Below are positions 1 through 8,832 of a DNA stretch of 46,177 nt, piece by piece; within the stretch, counting starts at the first letter, position 1, and each line of letters begins with the position of its first letter. Both the position numbers and the translations under genes were made by a program. This stretch comes from Clostridiaceae bacterium (lineage in GTDB: Bacteria > Bacillota > Clostridia > Saccharofermentanales > DTU023), in NCBI GenBank assembly GCA_012519085.1, contig JAAYQX010000019.1, positions 1 to 46,177 of the forward strand, written 5' to 3'. The notes under the pieces are model-generated. The model searched no databases. It was not told the DNA's origin and was given only the letters and a program-made list of their open reading frames with translations.

Positions 1-77
1 ACCAGGTAGATAGGCCGGAAGTGGAAGCATGGCAACATGTGCAGCGGACCGGTACTAATAGACCGAAGACTTGACCA
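1..77 (+). rRNA. 23S ribosomal RNA, 3' end (partial)
   Basis: The first bases match the conserved 3' terminal domain of bacterial 23S rRNA: the stretch around 10-18 (GATAGGCCGGA-like) and the block GACCGGTACTAATA at 47-60, followed by the closing segment ending in GACTTGACC. The gene is cut by the left edge of the window. The 3' boundary is approximate. The roughly 90 bases between it and the 5S gene contain no tRNA-like cloverleaf that I can see, so the spacer is a plain processing spacer. Confidence 0.93.
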
Positions 78-168
78 CACAAGGATAAAGATTCTCTTGT
101 CATAGCCAGTCTTACACATAATCTTCTCTTCATATGCAGTTTTGAGGGTGCAATTACACCTTCAACCA

Positions 169-286
169 TTCCGGTGTCGATTACAGAGAGGCCATACCTG
201 TTCCCATCCCGAACACAGAAGTCAAGCTCTCTTGTGCCGACGATACTTGGCGGGAGACCACCCGGGAAAATAGGTGATGCCGGATA
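169..286 (+). rRNA. rrf: 5S ribosomal RNA
   Basis: The block CCTGTTCCCATCCCGAACAC at 207-226 is the hallmark of 5S rRNA loop B/C, and the start (TTCCGGTGTCG) pairs with the end (TGATGCCGGAT) to form the terminal helix. Length is about 118 nt, normal for the family. It lies about 90 bp after 23S, giving the usual 23S-5S order, and is followed directly by an intrinsic terminator. Ends were placed by helix I pairing and are good to a few bases. Confidence 0.93.
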
Positions 287-290
287 TTAT

Positions 291-325
291 GAAAGCCGCA
301 GGGGCATACTCTGCGGCTTTCTCCT
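291..325 (+). terminator. Rho-independent terminator of the rRNA operon
   Basis: An 11-bp perfect stem (GAAAGCCGCAG at 291-301 with CTGCGGCTTTC at 311-321) closes a 9-base loop a few bases after the 5S gene. The downstream T-tract is weak and interrupted by C. Position and strength still fit the end of the rRNA transcript. Confidence 0.8.
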
Positions 326-445
326 TGCATCTCTTTGTTTTCTGAACTTATAGTTTTCCATAATTCTGTCAATAAAAAGCGGTGTGGTCAAAGGCCACAC
401 CGCTCGATTTGTGCTTTAAGGCAAATAAATTTCACACAAATTTGA

Positions 446-480
446 GTAAAAAAGAACTGGCCTCGAAAAAGGTCAGTTCA
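446..480 (-). terminator. Terminator of the ferredoxin gene
   Basis: Read on the minus strand, a 9-bp stem (454-462 with 471-479, one G-U pair) is followed by a run of Ts (the A-run at 448-453 on the plus strand). It lies about 25 bases after the ferredoxin stop codon. A second minus-strand hairpin with a T-tract lies at 371-404 (AGCGGTGTGG with CCACACCGCT). It could serve as a back-up and would insulate the ferredoxin from the rRNA operon coming the other way. Confidence 0.75.
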
Positions 481-502
481 AAATTATCCAGCAGCAAGGA
501 TC

Positions 503-673
503 TTATTCTGGATGGATAGATTCTGTCGGGCAAGCCGCTACGCAGCTACCGCAATCAGTGCAAAGTTCGGGATCAATCTCGTAGTACTCGTCGCCGGGTG
601 AGATTGCATCATACTCACACTCCGATTCACAGATGCCACAAGAGATACAAGTATCATCAATCTTATGAGCCAT
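503..673 (-). CDS. 2[4Fe-4S] ferredoxin, 56 aa
   Basis: This small soluble electron carrier passes low-potential electrons between oxidoreductases in anaerobic metabolism. The 56-residue protein carries two cysteine clusters, C9-x2-C12-x2-C15-x3-C19 and C38-x2-C41-x2-C44-x3-C48-P, as expected for two cubane clusters and typical of clostridial ferredoxins (about 55 aa). The first cluster lacks the usual proline after its fourth cysteine (C19 is followed by Glu, not Pro), while the second keeps it. The start ATG at 673 has a strong AAAAGGAGG ribosome binding site just upstream. The gene stands alone, with its own terminator. Family assignment is secure; the redox partner cannot be told from the sequence. 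Confidence 0.95.
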   Translation of the reverse strand: MAHKIDDTCISCGICESECEYDAISPGDEYYEIDPELCTDCGSCVAACPTESIHPE

Positions 674-913
674 AATAAACCTCCTTTTGATCTAAACACT
701 CCACCAGCATTTTATACCAGGAGCCGTCAACTGTAAAGCAAACGGGGGTAAGTTCTGCAGCAACCTGTTTTGTGGCAATCTGTAGCAGACGATGAAAATT
801 CAACCGCCGCCAATATTGTTGACCACATAATGTGAACGGCCTTATCCCCCAACTTGCTCAGATGGAGAATGGTTGACTATAATTACTCTTATCCGGCAAA
901 GGAGAAAATAACT

Positions 914-1255
914 ATGGTTAATGAAGAAAATCTATCGAGTGAGGATCTGAGGGAAATTTATCAGGAGCATCATTTCGGCATCCTGGACTCAATCTTCGCC
1001 CTGGTTAAACATCGAGCAAAATATCCGGTAGAGGGTTCTTATACCAATTATATGTTGCAAAAAGGTTCAGATCACATTTTGAAGAAAGTTGGCGAAGAAT
1101 GCACAGAGATGATCATTGCTTTTAAAAATAATGATGCAGACGTACTGGTGTATGAGATTGCCGATCTGCTTTATCATGTGACAGTAGCTTTGGCCCATTT
1201 TGATGTCGATCTGGAGCAGATTTTTGAGGAGCTGGTAGAGCGACGCAGCAGATAA
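914..1255 (+). CDS. hisE: Phosphoribosyl-ATP pyrophosphohydrolase (HisE-like)
   Basis: HisE hydrolyses phosphoribosyl-ATP to phosphoribosyl-AMP and pyrophosphate, the second step of histidine synthesis. The 113-aa all-helical protein shows the family's Mg2+-binding pattern K-x-VGEE (E61, E62), E65, then VYEIADLLYH (E81, D84). The ATG at 914 was chosen because an AAAGGAG site precedes it; a longer upstream frame exists but lacks such a site. It is the first gene of a tight hisE-nadE-zupT group, with no other his gene in the window. An orphan member of the HisE/MazG superfamily could instead clean up non-canonical nucleotides, but the sequence is closest to HisE. Confidence 0.82.
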   Translation: MVNEENLSSEDLREIYQEHHFGILDSIFALVKHRAKYPVEGSYTNYMLQKGSDHILKKVGEECTEMIIAFKNNDADVLVYEIADLLYHVTVALAHFDVDLEQIFEELVERRSR

Positions 1256-1270
1256 GGCGGAAAGAGCAGT

Positions 1271-2101
1271 ATGTGTAATTATCGTAAAGACAGCGGCAAT
1301 TCCGAGATCAAAGAGATGGTTCCGGAACTGATTGATTGGTGCCGGCGACAATTGGCAAGTTCCGGAGGCGACAAGGCTGTGATCGGTATTTCCGGGGGCA
1401 AGGACTCAACGGTGGTGGCGGCACTGATGGCTGCAGCTATCGGTGCGGACAGTGTTTATGGTTTTATTCTGCCCGCTGGCGATCAGAATGATCTCGAGAC
1501 AGCTCAGGAGATCTGTCGGCATTTGCAGATTTGCTATCAAGTGATAGATATTGCTGCCATTATAGCTGCTTTTAACTCCTGTCTGTCAGCAGTTTCGGAT
1601 AGCGGCATTATAAATCAGGTATCCGCGCAAACCGACTTGAACCTGCCGCCACGTGTCCGCATGGCTTTGTTATATGCAATTTCGCAGTCTATTCCTGATT
1701 CGAGAGTGATCAATACTTCCAATTTGTCTGAGGATTGGATTGGCTATATTACCTTGTACGGTGATTCAGCCGGAGCTTTTGCTCCTCTCGGTATGTTAAC
1801 ATCTGACGAGGTAATTGCAGTCGGTCATGAGCTGGGCGTCCCTGCCCGGTACTTGCTACTGCCCCCGGCGGACGGGCTGACGGGTCGCAGTGATGAAGAA
1901 GTTTTTGGCTTCAGTTATGCGGAGCTGAATGACTATATTCGCAACGGCGAGCTGGTTAATCAGGAGACCAAGGCTCAAATTGATCGTCTGCACCGAATAA
2001 GCAGATTCAAATTTTTGCCCCTGCCGATGTTCCGCCCGCCCTTTGCAATCAAGGCCAATGATCTGGCAAATATTTATCAACAAGGAGATAAGCAGCAATG
2101 A
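1271..2101 (+). CDS. nadE: NAD(+) synthetase, ammonia-dependent short form
   Basis: NadE adenylates nicotinic acid adenine dinucleotide and amidates it to NAD+, the last step of NAD synthesis. The 276-aa protein has the N-type ATP pyrophosphatase P-loop SGGKDS at residues 41-46 and further conserved segments such as NTSNLSEDWIGY. There is no N-terminal nitrilase (glutaminase) domain, so ammonia rather than glutamine should be the nitrogen donor. It starts 15 bases after hisE and overlaps zupT by 4 bases (ATGA), which indicates one transcript. Length fits the short NadE class (about 245-280 aa). Confidence 0.92.
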   Translation: MCNYRKDSGNSEIKEMVPELIDWCRRQLASSGGDKAVIGISGGKDSTVVAALMAAAIGADSVYGFILPAGDQNDLETAQEICRHLQICYQVIDIAAIIAAFNSCLSAVSDSGIINQVSAQTDLNLPPRVRMALLYAISQSIPDSRVINTSNLSEDWIGYITLYGDSAGAFAPLGMLTSDEVIAVGHELGVPARYLLLPPADGLTGRSDEEVFGFSYAELNDYIRNGELVNQETKAQIDRLHRISRFKFLPLPMFRPPFAIKANDLANIYQQGDKQQ

Positions 2102-2916
2102 TTCCGGTAGAGAATATCTGGCTCGCTTTTGGTCTGACTTTGATGGCAGGACTGGCCACAGGCCTCGGTAGTATTATCGCGTTTTCTTTCCGCAAGAGTG
2201 GAAATTTTCTTTCAATTTCCCTGGGCTTTTCGGCCGGTGTGATGATCTATGTTTCTTTTGTCGAGATCCTGCCTGAAAGCCTAGAGTTTTTTAGCGCTTC
2301 CGGTTCGGATCGATCCGAGCTTTTGGCGACAATATTTTTCTTTGCCGGAGTGCTTTTTATCATGGTCATTGACTTCTTGATACCCGAAAAAATGAATCCG
2401 CACGAATATCCTACACCGTTAGACTGTGAGGATGAGACGGAAGAGGAAAGAGATCGGCGCTGCCGTGACCTTTATAGTGCCGGCAGATTTTCGGCCCTTG
2501 CCGTGGCGATCCATAACTTTCCGGAAGGTATTGCCACCTTTATGGCTGCACTGGTCAATCCGCAACTGGGTATTGGTATTGCTATTGCTATTGCCCTGCA
2601 TAATATTCCCGAGGGAGTTTCGATAGCTGTGCCGATTTACTACGCCACAGGTAATATAAAACGCGCTTCACTGATGGCCTTTTTATCAGGACTTGCTGAA
2701 CCCATAGGAGCTCTGGTCGGCTTCTTTGTCCTTAGACCTTTTCTCAGCGATACGATGTTTGGCATTGTCTTTGCCATGGTGGCCGGGATCATGGTCTATA
2801 TTTCTATCGACGAGCTGCTGCCTACAGCGGAAAAATATGGGGAACACCATCATGCGATCGGCGGAGTGGTCGCCGGCATGGCTGTAATGGCTCTGTCTCT
2901 CCTTCTGATCGGCTGA
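2098..2916 (+). CDS. zupT: ZIP-family zinc/divalent metal transporter ZupT
   Basis: An inner-membrane importer of Zn2+ and related divalent metals. The 272-aa protein has about eight hydrophobic segments and the two signature metal-binding motifs HNFPEG (in the segment beginning AVAIHNFPEGIATF) and HNIPEG (ALHNIPEGVSIAVP) that make the binuclear site of ZIP proteins. An acidic Glu/Asp-rich cytosolic loop lies between TM3 and TM4, where eukaryotic ZIPs carry the metal-sensing loop. The start overlaps the nadE stop (ATGA), implying translational coupling. NadE and HisE are Mg2+ enzymes, so grouping with a metal importer is plausible but may be accidental. Confidence 0.92.
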   Translation: MIPVENIWLAFGLTLMAGLATGLGSIIAFSFRKSGNFLSISLGFSAGVMIYVSFVEILPESLEFFSASGSDRSELLATIFFFAGVLFIMVIDFLIPEKMNPHEYPTPLDCEDETEEERDRRCRDLYSAGRFSALAVAIHNFPEGIATFMAALVNPQLGIGIAIAIALHNIPEGVSIAVPIYYATGNIKRASLMAFLSGLAEPIGALVGFFVLRPFLSDTMFGIVFAMVAGIMVYISIDELLPTAEKYGEHHHAIGGVVAGMAVMALSLLLIG

Positions 2917-3155
2917 TTAAACCTATCGGGACACATTTTACAGCGCCTTCGTCAATCCTCTACGTTCAACAAATGTTGCGGCAGGAGTTATGACTTGGCT
3001 AGCGGCCGGGTCAGATTTTAGCAGTTTTGACCTTGTTGTCCAATAAATAACTGCTACTGAAAGTATTAACTGGAGTTATCGGCACAAAAAGAGTAATCTA
3101 TATCAGATATATTTTTGATACTATTATTTACAGATCGCAGACGAGGTGAAAACAA

Positions 3156-4190
3156 ATGAACGAACTGGGATGGATTGACTTGAGAAGCGACACGGTAACT
3201 CATCCGACCCTGGAGATGAGAGAAGCTATGCTGAGGGCTGAGGTTGGTGATGATGTCTATCATGACGATGTTACAACCAATGAGCTGGAACGCTATGCTG
3301 CGGAGATCCTGGGCAAGGAAGCGGCGCTCTTTGTTCCTAGCGGTACGATGGGGAATCAGATAGGTGTACTGGTGCATACCCAGCGCGGTCAGGAGATTGT
3401 GCTTGGTTCGGCGGCTCATATCTTCGTGCATGAAGTGGGCGGGGCGGCGGTTCTGGCCGGAGTAAGCATGAAGACGATCAATTTTGCAGACGATATTCCT
3501 GAACCGGCTAAGATTGCGGCGGCCATCCGTCCTGATGATATTCATCAGCCCGATACCGGACTGATATGTATGGAAAATGCGCTGTCCAATGGCCGGGTAG
3601 TTCCCCTATCGATAATGGCAGAGGTCGCAGAATTAGCTGCGCGGCACAATCTGCCGGTTCACCTGGACGGTGCCAGAATTTTCAATGCTGCTGTGCATCT
3701 GGGTGTCAATGTCAAAGCTATCAGCCAATATGCGGACACGGTAAATGTCTGCTTGTCCAAGGGCCTATGTGCACCGGTGGGCAGCATCTTTGCCGGCCCG
3801 GCTCACTTGATTGCCAGTGCCCGCAAATGGCGTAAGTTGCTGGGCGGTGGTATGAGACAGACCGGCTTTCTAGCTGCGCCCGGTCTTTTGGCTCTGCAGG
3901 ATATGCCCGGAAGATTGCACGAGGATCATGCCAATGCCCAATATCTGGCGGAACAGCTGTCCGGACTGGAGGCGGTAAATGTCAAAGAGGACCGACTGGA
4001 TATCAATATGGTTTTCTTCACTATTGACCGAGAAGAGGAGCTTTTGCTGCAGTTGCCGGAACTTCTGGCGGCACAGGGTATTTTGAGTAACGAACGAGAA
4101 GACGGCGAATGGCGCTGGGTTACACATAAAGATATTGAAAGATCTGACCTGGATCTGGCAGTACAAAAACTGGCCGATATTCTGGGCTAG
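3156..4190 (+). CDS. ltaE: Low-specificity L-threonine aldolase
   Basis: A PLP enzyme that splits L-threonine or L-allo-threonine to glycine and acetaldehyde. The 344-aa protein begins with the family motif DLRSDTVT (8-15), has the PLP-aspartate motif HLDGAR (169-174) and the Schiff-base lysine K202 in the context CLSKGLCAPVGS. Length matches the family (about 340 aa). An AGGTGAAA site precedes the ATG. It is a single-gene unit between zupT and trkA. Glycine and acetaldehyde production fits amino-acid fermentation, and the serine operon further on is metabolically adjacent. Confidence 0.93.
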   Translation: MNELGWIDLRSDTVTHPTLEMREAMLRAEVGDDVYHDDVTTNELERYAAEILGKEAALFVPSGTMGNQIGVLVHTQRGQEIVLGSAAHIFVHEVGGAAVLAGVSMKTINFADDIPEPAKIAAAIRPDDIHQPDTGLICMENALSNGRVVPLSIMAEVAELAARHNLPVHLDGARIFNAAVHLGVNVKAISQYADTVNVCLSKGLCAPVGSIFAGPAHLIASARKWRKLLGGGMRQTGFLAAPGLLALQDMPGRLHEDHANAQYLAEQLSGLEAVNVKEDRLDINMVFFTIDREEELLLQLPELLAAQGILSNEREDGEWRWVTHKDIERSDLDLAVQKLADILG

Positions 4191-4233
4191 AGCTGATGAA
4201 AACGCCATTTGCGGCTAGCTGGGTAGGGTATAA

Positions 4234-5592
4234 ATGAAGATAGTAATCTGTGGGCTGGGCAAGGTCGGTGAGGTTCTCAGCCGTGATCTCAGCCGTGAGC
4301 AGCAGGATGTAATCACTATCGATCAGAATGAGCAAAGACTCAGAAATCTGATGATGGCTGTTGATATCACCGGCGTTGTCGGCGGGGGCTCTTTCCTGAA
4401 TGTTCAGATGGAAGCGGGTGTTAATGAGGCGGATGTTTTCATCGCCGTTACCCCCGATGACGAGACTAATATCATGGCGGCCATAACTGCCAAGACGATA
4501 GGAGCCAAATATGTGATTGCTCGTGTCAGAAGTCCTGAATACTTCCGGCAGATCGATTTTATGCGCGAATCCTTGGGTATAGATATGTTGATCAACCCTG
4601 ATCTGGAGGCTGCCCGCGAAATCAAAAATATTATGATCTTTCCCTCGGCTCTGAGTGTGGAGCACTTTGGCGGTGGCAAAATTTTTATTGTCGAAGCGGA
4701 AGTAGAAGCCGGTTCAGTTCTGGTGGGAAAAAGTCTGAAGGAAATTGGCAGGAGACACGGCAATGTACTGGTTGGTGTTGTAGAAAGCGGAGATGATATC
4801 TTCATCCCTGACGGCAATTATATTGTCGAGGCAGGTGATCATCTCTTCGTCAGCGGCGAACCGGAAGAGATTCTCCTGTTCCTACGGACTATCCGAGGTG
4901 CGATAGAGAAACCGAAATCAGCTTTGATTATAGGTGGCGGCAGGATTACCCGCTATTTACTCTCCATGCTTAAGACGCAAAAGACCAGATTGAAAGTGAT
5001 CGAATACGATGAGAAGATAGCGGACAAACTGGCAACCAGGTATCCGGAGGCCGAAATTGTCTGTGCTGACGGCACTGATCAAAATGTCCTGCGGGAAGAG
5101 CGAGTGGCCAACTATGACTATGTGATCGCTTTAACCGGAATTGATGAAGAAAATATGCTGATTTCTCTATATGCGATACAGCAGGGTGTTAAGAATACCG
5201 TTACCAAGGTAAATCGGACTAATCTGCTCAAAGTATTGGAAAATGCCGGTTTACAGGCTATTATCACGCCTAACAAACTGATTGCGGATCAGCTTATCCG
5301 TCTGGTACGCTCTTTGCAGAATTCATCCGGTCCGGGGATCGAGGGCTTCTATCGAATTTCTGATAGTAAGGTTGAGATTCTCCAGTTTCATGTGGCTGCG
5401 GACAGCCCGGTCTGCGGCCGGACTTTACGTGAATTACAGACTAAGCCTGGATTGTTGCTGCTTTGTCTTATGAGACAAAAGGAGATCATTTTCCCCGGCG
5501 GCAATGATTGTATGCAGCCGGGCGACAGTGCCGTTGTTGTCACTACCGAGCCGAATTTTCAGGATATCAAAGATATTCTCTTGGAGAGTTAA
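4234..5592 (+). CDS. trkA: Trk potassium uptake regulatory subunit TrkA
   Basis: A cytoplasmic nucleotide-gated regulator of the TrkH potassium channel. The 452-aa protein is a tandem RCK repeat: the first Rossmann domain has GLGKVG at 7-12 and an acidic D30 after beta-2 for NAD(H) binding; the second starts with GGGRIT at 234-239. Each is followed by a TrkA-C (RCK-C) domain, at roughly 145-215 and 370-450. This two-copy form is the classic TrkA layout, as opposed to the half-size KtrA. Its stop codon is 3 bases before the trkH start, so the pair is translated from one message. Confidence 0.94.
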   Translation: MKIVICGLGKVGEVLSRDLSREQQDVITIDQNEQRLRNLMMAVDITGVVGGGSFLNVQMEAGVNEADVFIAVTPDDETNIMAAITAKTIGAKYVIARVRSPEYFRQIDFMRESLGIDMLINPDLEAAREIKNIMIFPSALSVEHFGGGKIFIVEAEVEAGSVLVGKSLKEIGRRHGNVLVGVVESGDDIFIPDGNYIVEAGDHLFVSGEPEEILLFLRTIRGAIEKPKSALIIGGGRITRYLLSMLKTQKTRLKVIEYDEKIADKLATRYPEAEIVCADGTDQNVLREERVANYDYVIALTGIDEENMLISLYAIQQGVKNTVTKVNRTNLLKVLENAGLQAIITPNKLIADQLIRLVRSLQNSSGPGIEGFYRISDSKVEILQFHVAADSPVCGRTLRELQTKPGLLLLCLMRQKEIIFPGGNDCMQPGDSAVVVTTEPNFQDIKDILLES

Positions 5593-5595
5593 ACT

Positions 5596-7044
5596 GTGAA
5601 CTATCCGATGACACGCTATGCCCTGGGCAGGATCATTTTCATCAATGGTTTGCTCATGCTGCCTTCGATACTGGTTGCCCTGATCTACGGCGAAGGCTGG
5701 CAGGGAGTGTATCCGTTTTTGCTGCCGCTGTTCCTGTGTCTAAGCGGTGGCTGGCTACTGTCTTATCGTAAACCGGACAAGCCGGATTTCTTTATGAGAG
5801 AAGGTTTTGTAGTAGTTGGACTCTCCTGGTTTTTGATTTCAGCTGTCGGTGCACTTCCGTTCGTAATCAGTGGCTGCATTCCCTCATTTCTGGATGCATT
5901 CTTTGAAGCTTCCAGCGGTTTTACTACTACCGGCGCCAGCGTGCTGTCTCAGCCTGAATTGCTGCCACATTCGCAACTGTTCTGGCGCTCTTTTACACAT
6001 CTGATCGGCGGCATGGGTGTCTTGGTTTTTGCGCTGGCTATTATGCCTAAGATAGAATCGGATAATGTCTTCATTATGAAAGCAGAGGTTCCGGGTCCTA
6101 TCTTCGGCAAAATCCAGGCCAAAGTCAGAAATACAGCCCGCGTCTTATATGCAATCTATCTGGGCATGACGCTGATTCTGATTATTTTGCTGATAGCAGG
6201 CGGCATGTCTGTCTTTGATTCTATGCTTCATGCTTTCGGAGCGGCGGGTACAGGTGGCTTTGGTATCAAATCTAATTCCGTCGCTTTTTACAATAACTAT
6301 TATCTCTACTATGTGTTGGCCTTCGGCATGATTGCCTTCGGTGTCAATTTCAGTCTCTACTATGCCTTATTGGGCAAGCGTTTCAGGGAATTCTTTCACA
6401 GTGAAGAGCTGCGCTGGTACGTGGGCTGCATTTTGGTTGCCGTGGCCATAATTTTATTTAATACCAGACAACTATATGATAATTTCTTTCTACATTTACG
6501 GGATGTGTTTTTTACCGTCGCTTCTATCATCACGACCACAGGTTATACTGTTGCTGACTTTGACGGCTGGCCGCTGCTATCTCATGTGGTCCTGCTCTGT
6601 CTGATGTTCATCGGCGGTATGGCCGGTTCGACCGCCGGTGGTTTGAAAGTAAGCAGGATCACTGTCTATGTCAAATCCGCCCTGGCTGAACTGAGGACCA
6701 GTCTCAATCCTAACCGCCGCGTCTCATTGACTTTTGAGCATAAGCCGCTTAGCAGCCAGGTTAGATCTCAGTTCAGCAATTATCTCATTATTTATCTCCT
6801 GACATTTGTTTCGTTATTGCTGGTTGCTTCGCTCAGTGTACCCAATTTTATTTCTGCTTTTTCCTCGGTAGCGGCGACGTTTAATAATATCGGCCCCGGG
6901 CTGGACGTAGTAGGTCCGGCGGGCAGTTATGCCGGCTTGTCCGACCTGTCCAAGCTTGTCCTTTCTATCGGCATGATCATGGGGCGGCTGGAAATTATAC
7001 CGATCCTCGTATTATTGTCGCCTAGAACTTGGCGGCGCATCTGA
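5596..7044 (+). CDS. trkH: Trk-type potassium transporter membrane subunit TrkH
   Basis: Potassium-translocating channel subunit in the plasma membrane, gated by TrkA. The 482-aa protein is highly hydrophobic and shows the four pore-loop filter segments expected for the TrkH/KtrB family: TTTGAS, GTGGFG, TTTGYT and NNIGPG, each with a conserved glycine. The start is a GTG at 5596, supported by the TTGGAGAG site overlapping the end of trkA. The operon contains just trkA-trkH; no promoter was resolved. Length and order are standard for Firmicutes. Confidence 0.94.
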   Translation: MNYPMTRYALGRIIFINGLLMLPSILVALIYGEGWQGVYPFLLPLFLCLSGGWLLSYRKPDKPDFFMREGFVVVGLSWFLISAVGALPFVISGCIPSFLDAFFEASSGFTTTGASVLSQPELLPHSQLFWRSFTHLIGGMGVLVFALAIMPKIESDNVFIMKAEVPGPIFGKIQAKVRNTARVLYAIYLGMTLILIILLIAGGMSVFDSMLHAFGAAGTGGFGIKSNSVAFYNNYYLYYVLAFGMIAFGVNFSLYYALLGKRFREFFHSEELRWYVGCILVAVAIILFNTRQLYDNFFLHLRDVFFTVASIITTTGYTVADFDGWPLLSHVVLLCLMFIGGMAGSTAGGLKVSRITVYVKSALAELRTSLNPNRRVSLTFEHKPLSSQVRSQFSNYLIIYLLTFVSLLLVASLSVPNFISAFSSVAATFNNIGPGLDVVGPAGSYAGLSDLSKLVLSIGMIMGRLEIIPILVLLSPRTWRRI

Positions 7045-7242
7045 GGATGCTACCCACGTACGCCTGACATTTTATCCTCCTTGTGAAACGGGAATCTGCC
7101 CACGTGACGGCTCGAGATCTCAGTCCTGCTATTTTTTGTCTGTTTCTGTGATGCGGGTAATTCACCGTTAATGCCAAGCTGTCAGCTTTGTGTTAAGCTT
7201 TGATTAATTATTTCATGTCAAAATCAGATAGGGGAGAACACC

Positions 7243-8436
7243 ATGCCGGAACAGACAGAATATAGTACTGAACTGCCGCCGGAGGCCGAACAGGACACAG
7301 AACCAACTAAACTGACCGAGATATCATCTGCTCGAAAACAACTGCCGTCAGGAAAAGAGCTAACCTGGTTGCAGCGCTTGATTTTCGGCAATACAGTCTG
7401 GCAACGAACCGAATCACCGGTACCCTATCCCGGCCGCAGATTCTTGGCTAGGCTTTTGGATTGGTCAATCTATTATGTGCTCTGGAATTATCTGGTTATG
7501 GTTCTGCTGCGCGGCAAGATTATGCGCGGTTTGCTCCTGATGTATTTGGATACGATGGGTGTAATGGCGATTATGCTGATTACAGAGCCGCTGCTGCTTT
7601 CATTGGTCGGTACCACGCCGGGCAAAGCGGTGATGGGCCTGGTGCTACGAACGGACGAGGGTGGCAAGCTTAGCCTGAAAGATTCTTGGCGCAGAACTTT
7701 CCAAGTTTTTGCTGACGGTATGGGCTTCAATGTACTTATTTTCAATCTGCTCAATCTAACTTGGGCCAGAAGAAACTGCGCCGCCGGCAAAGCTTTGCTC
7801 TGGGAACAGAAGCATTCCTACAAGATTAAGAGTACTAAAGTCTGGAGAGGTTTGGCAGCATGTCTGCTGGCGCTAGCGGTGATCTTTCTTAGTCTGCCTT
7901 TGATCTATCAAGCAGCTCAATATCCACTGCATAGAGGCGAAATCACACCACTGCAATATGCGGAAAATGTCAATGAGATGCTTGCCCGTTCCGGTAATAA
8001 GACAGGTTTTAAGCTTGATGCTGATGGCTATTGGCACGATGCAGATGGAGAACTGTTGGCAGATAAGGAAAATCCGGTGCCACAGCATGAGATGATAGTC
8101 AAAGGCGGCAAAGTGATAGGTGTTAAACTCTTTATCCGCATGACGGCTGCCGGGCGCATCAACGGTCGTATCGATCAGAAAGCATTGCTGGCAACAGCTT
8201 TTATCGCTGCACAGCCTGAGATTAAAATGATCGATCTGACTGAGTTGGCCAGACGCTTGAGCGATATCCAGAATGACTACGAATTTGAGATTAGAGGAGT
8301 CAAGGTAACTAGCAAGGTATCTTACTCCGGATATCAGACGGATGGGAATTATCTGACAGGCCTGGAAAATGATCCCGACCGCTATTTTGAAAATGAGTTC
8401 ACGGCCTATCTGACAGACCAATACGATGGATCGTAA
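7243..8436 (+). CDS. RDD-family membrane protein with an extra C-terminal exported domain
   Basis: The 397-aa protein has a charged, Glu/Pro-rich cytosolic N-terminus (1-60), then an RDD domain: GRRFLARLLDWSIYYVL with the family's Arg and Asp, a second hydrophobic segment, and GTTPGKAVMGLVLRT, typical of RDD proteins. A further membrane segment at about 203-222 (LAACLLALAVIFLSLPL) leads into a soluble tail of about 175 residues, probably outside the membrane, that I do not recognise. RDD proteins are poorly characterised; some take part in cation or osmotic homeostasis. Its position after trkAH hints at ion balance, but this is inference. It is a single gene with a GGGGAG site before the ATG. 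Confidence 0.75.
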   Translation: MPEQTEYSTELPPEAEQDTEPTKLTEISSARKQLPSGKELTWLQRLIFGNTVWQRTESPVPYPGRRFLARLLDWSIYYVLWNYLVMVLLRGKIMRGLLLMYLDTMGVMAIMLITEPLLLSLVGTTPGKAVMGLVLRTDEGGKLSLKDSWRRTFQVFADGMGFNVLIFNLLNLTWARRNCAAGKALLWEQKHSYKIKSTKVWRGLAACLLALAVIFLSLPLIYQAAQYPLHRGEITPLQYAENVNEMLARSGNKTGFKLDADGYWHDADGELLADKENPVPQHEMIVKGGKVIGVKLFIRMTAAGRINGRIDQKALLATAFIAAQPEIKMIDLTELARRLSDIQNDYEFEIRGVKVTSKVSYSGYQTDGNYLTGLENDPDRYFENEFTAYLTDQYDGS

Positions 8437-8529
8437 TGTGTAATTTTCTCTGGCTACGAAGTCGTCTGATTCAAGCACAGATTGTGCTCGTCAATCGAGA
8501 TAATCGGAGCAGGCAGTTTCGGCTATTAG

Positions 8530-8832
8530 ATTTTCCGCAGAGACGGCGATGAAGAATCAGTAAGAAAGAATATAGAAGACGCTCAGTACAAACTGCATAA
8601 ATATGTCTCACAACTTAAAAGCCGGCAGGCAGACGATAATAGGCAGCAATATCAAGCAGGAAGAGAGGTCAGAAACGATATAGTCAGCAAAATCCGCAGT
8701 GCATTTTACACAAAGAAAGTAAGATTATTCCTTATTGATGCTAATTATGTATACTTGACTAAAAAAACGATCTGTGATATGAAATTATTTATCGTGACTA
8801 ATATGTTATTCGACTTGAAGAATAACATTTAA
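8530..8832 (+). pseudogene. Start-less 100-codon open frame, possible gene remnant
   Basis: The frame from 8530 to the TAA at 8830-8832 stays open for 100 codons but contains no ATG or GTG in its first two thirds, so it is not an intact gene. Its middle is rich in charged and Gln residues (segments such as IEDAQYKLHKYVSQLKSR and QYQAGREVRNDI), as in a coiled-coil protein, and its end is AT-rich and less protein-like. Another short frame starts at the ATG at 8436, overlapping the RDD stop codon, and ends at 8552 near where this frame begins, which could reflect a frameshift. I recognise no family. A chance opening is possible. Confidence 0.3.

Noticed and set aside
77-168. tRNA in the 23S-5S spacer
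   Set aside because: No acceptor or T-loop pattern is visible in the spacer.
371-404. Hairpin AGCGGTGTGG/CCACACCGCT read as a plus-strand terminator of the rRNA operon
   Set aside because: The T-run lies on the minus-strand side, and a terminator already follows the 5S gene at 291-321; it fits better as a back-up for the minus-strand ferredoxin.
3066-3545. 159-codon minus-strand frame antisense to the threonine aldolase
   Set aside because: It overlaps the conserved N-terminal half of the aldolase, has no RBS and no recognisable domain.
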